This document shows positions 13,578 through 17,058 of a DNA stretch of 17,058 nt, in pieces (the stretch's first letter is position 1; each line of letters begins with the position of its first letter). Below the pieces are notes generated by a model. The model was not told the origin of the DNA, did no database searches, and was given only the letters and a program-made list of their open reading frames with translations. Source of the DNA: JBBTQX01 sp964366055 (GTDB lineage Bacteria > Patescibacteriota > Minisyncoccia > UBA6257 > GWB1-50-10); the NCBI GenBank assembly GCA_964366055.1, contig CAYISE010000014.1:1-17058 (forward strand). The letters run 5' to 3'. Position numbers and translations under genes: made by a program.

Positions 13578-14600
13578 ATGAAACCAATTCTCATCTCCGG
13601 CATTCAACCGACGGGAAAATTGCATATCGGGAATTATTTGGGGGCTTTGAAAAACTTCGTGGCGCTCCAAAATTCCGGCAAATATCGGTGCTACTTTTTT
13701 GTGGCGGATTTGCATTCATTGACCGAGGATTTCAATCCGAAAGAAAAGCCGGCGCAGGTAAAAGATGTGATTCTGGACATGCTCGCTGCCGGCATCAATC
13801 CGAAAAAATCCGTAATTTTTATTCAATCCGCCATACCGGCTCATAGTGAATTGGCTTGGATTTTGAACACCATCACGCCATTCGGAGAATTGAGTCGGAT
13901 GACGCAATTTAAAGACAAATCCGAACGCGCTTCGGAAAATATAAATCTTGGTTTGTTTGACTATCCCGTCCTTATGGCCGCGGACATCATTCTCTATGAC
14001 GCTAAATTCGTGCCGGTGGGAGACGACCAGCTTCAGCATTTGGAATTCACCCGCACGATTGCCCGGAAATTCAACAAAAAATTCGGTAAGACCCTTATTG
14101 AACCCCAGCCGATTTTGACGGAGACCTCGCGAGTGATGGCTCTGGATAATCCAAAAAAGAAGATGGCCAAGTCCCGGCCGGCAGGGTGTCTCTTTATTGA
14201 CGATTCACCCGATGTAATCCGCAAAAAAATCATGAGCGCCGTGACCGACTCCGGAAGCGAAATCAAAGCCGATATGGAAGGCAAAGAGGGCATCGGCAAT
14301 CTCCTTCTCCTCTACTCCGCCCTCACCAATGAGGCACTTCAATTGATTGAAGCGCGGTATAAGGATAAGGGATACGGAAAATTTAAACAGGATTTGGCGG
14401 AAATCGTTGTTAATGCTCTCGCGCCCTTCCAGAAAAAGAAGAAAGAACTTATGAAAAAAGATGGTTCTATGAATAGAACCATCGCAGCGGGCCTGCCCGC
14501 ATTGCTACGCAAAGCGTTGCGGGCGGGAAACAAAAAAGCCAACGCTGTGGCCGCGAAAAAACTCGTTGAGGTTAAGAAAAAAATCGGGCTGTTAAACTAA
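13578..14600 (+). CDS. trpS: Tryptophan-tRNA ligase
   Basis: This class I aminoacyl-tRNA synthetase charges tRNA-Trp. From the ATG at 13578 it has 340 residues (family about 330-340). The HIGH-type motif is KLHIGN (14-19), the KMSKS-type motif is KMAKS (195-199), and the typical FDYPVLMAADIILYDA and VPVGDDQLQHLE blocks are present. It starts 4 nt after the rnj stop and is cotranscribed with it. Residues about 295-317 are encoded by a cluster of palindromes; compared with the usual family pattern this part seems about 12 residues longer (LPALLRKALRAG), a probable in-frame insertion. The stop overlaps the convergent hypothetical gene by 3-4 nt. Confidence 0.96.
   Translation: MKPILISGIQPTGKLHIGNYLGALKNFVALQNSGKYRCYFFVADLHSLTEDFNPKEKPAQVKDVILDMLAAGINPKKSVIFIQSAIPAHSELAWILNTITPFGELSRMTQFKDKSERASENINLGLFDYPVLMAADIILYDAKFVPVGDDQLQHLEFTRTIARKFNKKFGKTLIEPQPILTETSRVMALDNPKKKMAKSRPAGCLFIDDSPDVIRKKIMSAVTDSGSEIKADMEGKEGIGNLLLLYSALTNEALQLIEARYKDKGYGKFKQDLAEIVVNALAPFQKKKKELMKKDGSMNRTIAAGLPALLRKALRAGNKKANAVAAKKLVEVKKKIGLLN
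14460..14524. repeat. Nested palindrome cluster inside trpS
   Basis: There are three inverted repeats in 65 bp. GATGGTTCTAT/ATAGAACCATC (14460-14470 with 14473-14483) is a perfect 11 bp. GCGGGC/GCCCGC (14487-14492 with 14495-14500) is a perfect 6 bp. GCCCGCA/TGCGGGC (14495-14501 with 14518-14524) encloses ACGC-AAA-GCGT. The second and third share an arm and so exclude each other. All are open in the trpS frame. Confidence 0.8.
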
Positions 14601-15421
14601 AAAGACCTTAAACTCTCCCGGATTGATTCAAAAACCGAATCCCGAACCCCAAAATCTTCAATGGTCATTTTCTTCTCTTCCATTATTCTTTCTATCAATT
14701 TTCTTGAATTCTCAAATTTCACGGCCAATTTGTGATGTTTAACGCGCGTCGCGTAATTCTCAAAGGCCCGAAGCTGAATCAAAATTTCTTCCAAAATTTG
14801 GAATTGAATGGGATGGTTCGCGAGGGCTTTATTGTCTTTTTCAAGCCATAATTCACTTAATTCTTTGACAGTTTTAGCGTCAGCGCCGACAACGACCCGG
14901 GGAATCATTTTTAATTCGCCCATAAACCCGGTATGGTCCGAGACAAAATACTTAACGCGAGCCAGCTCGCCGCGACTAATCTCCCCTCTTATCCGTTCAA
15001 ATTTCTTTTCGGTATCGCTGCTGAAAGTCACGTCAATGGCAAAGGCCAGATAAGAAGTGGCAACCGGCCCCTCGCGAAATTCGGCCACGCTATCCACTCC
15101 GTTTTTAATATCGTCGTAACGCGAACTTTTTATCGTGGTCACATCCGACCCGAGCCACTCGTTTAATTCCGCCTGTTCGTGAACGATACCCTCAAAAACA
15201 GCGGCAAGCTTCCCAACGCGTTCTTTTTCCGGATCTCGCTTTTTTATGAATTCCGCCTCCTTTTCAAAGACGTACTCTTCGTCGGCTCTGATTATCTCTT
15301 CGCCATAAAGATATTGGAATTGCCCCGGTTTTATCATTTCGCGCTCCAAAACCCTCTTGGCTTTTTGAAAGACCTGGTCAAGGGTAATATTTTGAGATAT
15401 TTCTTTTTCCGGGTTATACAT
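14597..15421 (-). CDS. Conserved-looking hypothetical protein, possible nuclease-like fold
   Basis: This soluble protein of 274 residues lacks a signal peptide or membrane helix. The N- and C-terminal thirds are charged helices. The middle contains RYDDIKNGVDSVAEF (101-115) followed by LAFAIDVTFSSDTEKK (125-140), where acidic residues on short hydrophobic strands and nearby lysines recall PD-(D/E)xK nuclease cores. This likeness is weak and only inferred. It starts 4 nt after the ileS stop without a Shine-Dalgarno and is likely cotranscribed with ileS. Its TAG stop overlaps the end of trpS on the other strand. No gene name can be given. Confidence 0.78.
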   Translation of the reverse strand: MYNPEKEISQNITLDQVFQKAKRVLEREMIKPGQFQYLYGEEIIRADEEYVFEKEAEFIKKRDPEKERVGKLAAVFEGIVHEQAELNEWLGSDVTTIKSSRYDDIKNGVDSVAEFREGPVATSYLAFAIDVTFSSDTEKKFERIRGEISRGELARVKYFVSDHTGFMGELKMIPRVVVGADAKTVKELSELWLEKDNKALANHPIQFQILEEILIQLRAFENYATRVKHHKLAVKFENSRKLIERIMEEKKMTIEDFGVRDSVFESIRESLRSF

Positions 15422-15425
15422 ATAA

Positions 15426-16964
15426 TTATTTTTTTATCCCGATCCACACCGGCATTTCGTCAATTCTCGTTTCAATCTCCGCGTCAATTCGGAGCGGGCG
15501 CTTCCACTCAATTGTTTTCGCTTTTACTTCTTTTTTCAAGAGAGCTCCGCATTTTGAAACCACAAACTTAAATTCATCGGCGCCGTCTAAAAAGAGCGCC
15601 GCGGCGTCCTGCGGTTTCATCTTCGCGTCCCGCCTCAAATCCTGAATGGTCCTGATTAATTCGCGCGAAAGTCCTTCTTCCTTGAGTTCGTGAGTAATTT
15701 TTGTATCCAGTTCAAAATCGGTTTTAATTCTCGCGTCAAATTTCACCTCTTTCACATTCACCTCGTCCTTCAAAATTTCCAGTAAGTCCTCTTGTTTTCT
15801 TAATCCATTATTCTTAATTCTTAATTCTTGTAACGGCTGTCTCACTTTAATCCCGGCTTCGGCGCGCTTGGCTAAAACCGCGCTCGCCAAATTCCTAATT
15901 TCTTCCATCGCGACGGAAAGTTTTTTATCAACGAGTTTCTTGTCCGCCTTCGGCCAATCCGCCAGATGAACGGAAACTTGTAGCTTGTGGTTTGTAGTTT
16001 GTAGCGACTTATACAATGCTTCGGCGAAGAACGGCGCGAAGGGCGCGATGAGTTTCGCGGTCTCAATGAGCGCGCGTCCAAGAGTCGCCGATGCCGTCTC
16101 AAAATCACGGGTTTCTGCCTGTCCGCCAAAACCCCTGGCGACGGCGGAAAAACGCCGGCGGGAGCGGCGGATATACCATCGCGAAAGATCGCCCACGAAA
16201 TTTTCTATAGTCCGCCCCGCTTCCCCAATCTCGTAGTTATCCAGTTTCTTGGTCGCGAAATCTATCGTCTCATTCAAACGGCTTAGAATCCATCGGTCTA
16301 AAATATTTTTATGGGTTACAGGTTGTAAGTTATAGGTTGTAGATCTTGCCTTATACGTGTCGAAAAATATGAAAGAGTTATACAAAAGCGAGAAAAATTG
16401 GCGGGAGGTCTTCACGAGTTCGGTTTCATCAAATCGTTTCGGCTCGCCCGGCGGATTCACCGTGTAGAAATACCAGCGGATGGCATCTATGCCGTGTTTA
16501 GCGATCATGTCCCATGGACTCACGATATTTCCCTTAGATTTGGACATTTTTTGGCCATTCCTATCCAATACCAATCCCAAGGAGATAACATTCTTATAGG
16601 GGCTTTTTTTGCCCATTAAGACCCCTATCGCGAGGAGGGTATAGAACCAGCCCCTGGTTTGATCCATCGCCTCGGAGATATAATCGGCCGGATAATCCAA
16701 CTGCCGACCGGCGGATTTGTTGAAGGGATAATGGGTCTGCGCAAACGGCATCGCGCCGGAATCAAACCAAACGTCAATCACCTCTTTCACCCGCTCCATT
16801 TTGCCACCCTGGCCGGTCAGACCGCATTTATCGCAAATCATTTTGATGTCATCTAAATACGGGCGATGGAGGTCCGCCTCGCCGTTTTCGTTTCTCGGCA
16901 AATTATGAAAACGGAGAATTAGAGAGCCGGCCGTTTCAATAAAATCCTCTCCGCGCAGCTTTTT
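15426..16964 (-). CDS. ileS: Isoleucine-tRNA ligase, C-terminal part (continues upstream, disrupted)
   Basis: This is a class I synthetase that charges tRNA-Ile. About 510 codons of the C-terminal half are open here. They include the end of the editing/catalytic region (LHRPYLDDI), a CDKC zinc-type pair, the VIDVWFDSGAMPFAQ block, SEAMDQTRGWFYTLLAIG, the KMSKS loop (GQKMSKSKGN, motif at 16550-16536), the helical anticodon-binding domain (ILDRWILSRLN; LIAPFAPFFAEALY; SVHLADWP) and the NVKEVKF C-terminal domain. No start exists inside; an in-frame TAA at 16967-16965 interrupts the frame, with recognisable IleRS-like coding beyond it. Several spacer regions hold tandem or palindromic repeats that lengthen the protein in frame. 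The hypothetical gene follows after 4 nt. Confidence 0.93.
   Translation of the reverse strand, partial: KKLRGEDFIETAGSLILRFHNLPRNENGEADLHRPYLDDIKMICDKCGLTGQGGKMERVKEVIDVWFDSGAMPFAQTHYPFNKSAGRQLDYPADYISEAMDQTRGWFYTLLAIGVLMGKKSPYKNVISLGLVLDRNGQKMSKSKGNIVSPWDMIAKHGIDAIRWYFYTVNPPGEPKRFDETELVKTSRQFFSLLYNSFIFFDTYKARSTTYNLQPVTHKNILDRWILSRLNETIDFATKKLDNYEIGEAGRTIENFVGDLSRWYIRRSRRRFSAVARGFGGQAETRDFETASATLGRALIETAKLIAPFAPFFAEALYKSLQTTNHKLQVSVHLADWPKADKKLVDKKLSVAMEEIRNLASAVLAKRAEAGIKVRQPLQELRIKNNGLRKQEDLLEILKDEVNVKEVKFDARIKTDFELDTKITHELKEEGLSRELIRTIQDLRRDAKMKPQDAAALFLDGADEFKFVVSKCGALLKKEVKAKTIEWKRPLRIDAEIETRIDEMPVWIGIKK
15810..15830. repeat. Heptamer tandem repeat A in ileS
   Basis: On the plus strand ATTCTTA, ATTCTTA and ATTCTTG follow each other at 15810-15830, with another TTCTTAAT at 15797-15804. 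On the coding strand this is translated around QELRIKNNGLRKQ, between LQ and LLEILKDEVN. Confidence 0.8.
15976..16003. repeat. Heptamer tandem repeat B in ileS
   Basis: Four contiguous 7-bp units read on the plus strand: ACTTGTA, GCTTGTG, GTTTGTA, GTTTGTA. In the ileS frame they encode most of LQTTNHKLQV, just before SVHLADWP. Confidence 0.85.
16122..16148. repeat. Palindrome in ileS spacer
   Basis: TCCGCC (16122-16127) and GGCGGA (16143-16148) pair over 6 bp. Alternatively CGCCA (16124-16128) pairs with TGGCG (16136-16140). The segment lies between the RRSRRRF helix and the ATLGRALIETAKL helix of IleRS and encodes SAVARGFGGQ. Confidence 0.55.
16314..16341. repeat. Heptamer tandem repeat C in ileS
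   Basis: Four contiguous 7-bp units read on the plus strand: GGTTACA, GGTTGTA, AGTTATA, GGTTGTA. They are of the same unit family as repeat B (GGTTGTA versus GTTTGTA). They encode STTYNLQPVT just before NILDRWILSRLN. Confidence 0.85.
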
Positions 16965-17058
16965 TTACTCCACCGCCTCGCGGTTGCCACAGCCCGAGAG
17001 CACGCTCGCGAGAATCCACATTGGGTATTAATGGCTGACCACCAAAATCCTCTTTCCC
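16965..17058 (-). pseudogene. ileS: Disrupted upstream part of ileS at the window edge
   Basis: Beyond the in-frame TAA (16967-16965) the same frame reads GCGNREAVE and, earlier, YPMWI, which resemble the PIPIW...C-GN zinc-region stretch of IleRS. A second stop lies at about 17031-17029, and the QPLIP part appears in another frame. At least one substitution and one frameshift are therefore needed to restore IleRS. The stop sits next to a run of seven T (16960-16966). This is either sequence error near a contig end or true gene decay. Confidence 0.55.

Noticed and set aside
15976..16341. CRISPR array
   Set aside because: The units are 7-bp contiguous tandem repeats within a coding gene, without spacers.

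Overview
The window looks like chromosomal DNA of a Candidate Phyla Radiation (Patescibacteria, probably Parcubacteria-like) bacterium. This is inferred from gene content and style: small compact proteins, almost no Shine-Dalgarno sequences, several -10 boxes lying right at start codons, a membrane-anchored solute-binding protein beside secG, a bifunctional phosphoglucose/phosphomannose isomerase, RNase Y plus RNase J, and tRNA genes mostly without an encoded CCA. TGA is used as an ordinary stop, which argues against the UGA-recoding Absconditabacteria/Gracilibacteria. No rRNA, CRISPR array, transposase or phage module was seen.

Layout. 1-305: divergent tRNA-Arg(UCU) and tRNA-Pro(UGG) with recognisable promoters. 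315-3236 (minus): gpmI followed by a HExxH-containing protein of unknown function. 3246-3297: back-to-back promoters for gpmI and rny that share one -35 element. 3341-5239 (plus): rny (RNase Y) and an HU gene, ended by a strong bidirectional terminator. 5300-7195 (minus): a three-gene operon of ECF-type sigma factor, overlapping single-pass membrane protein (probable anti-sigma) and exported protein, preceded by a repeated TGTAACG/TAAC-GTTA motif. 7196-7758: mostly non-coding, with tRNA-Gly(UCC) and two short possible gene remnants. 7759-11658 (plus): a membrane-anchored helical protein, a four-helix holin-like membrane protein, secG, an orphan oligopeptide-type solute-binding protein, and pgi/pmi. 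11676-14600 (plus): a long inverted repeat running into tRNA-Leu(CAG), then rnj (RNase J) and trpS. 14597-17058 (minus): ileS, cut by the window edge and disrupted near it, followed by a conserved-looking hypothetical gene.

The genes serve central information processing (two tRNA synthetases, four tRNAs, both main mRNA-decay nucleases, a nucleoid protein), lower and upper glycolysis (GpmI, Pgi/Pmi), secretion (SecG), and one envelope-sensing regulatory unit (sigma, membrane protein, exported protein).

The most unusual signals are small repeats inside essential genes. trpS carries a cluster of nested palindromes in its 3' part that seems to add about 12 in-frame residues. ileS carries three heptamer tandem repeats and one palindrome, all open in frame. 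These resemble in concept the palindromic elements known to insert in Rickettsia coding genes, but here they are read from sequence only and family-wide comparison is needed to prove insertion.
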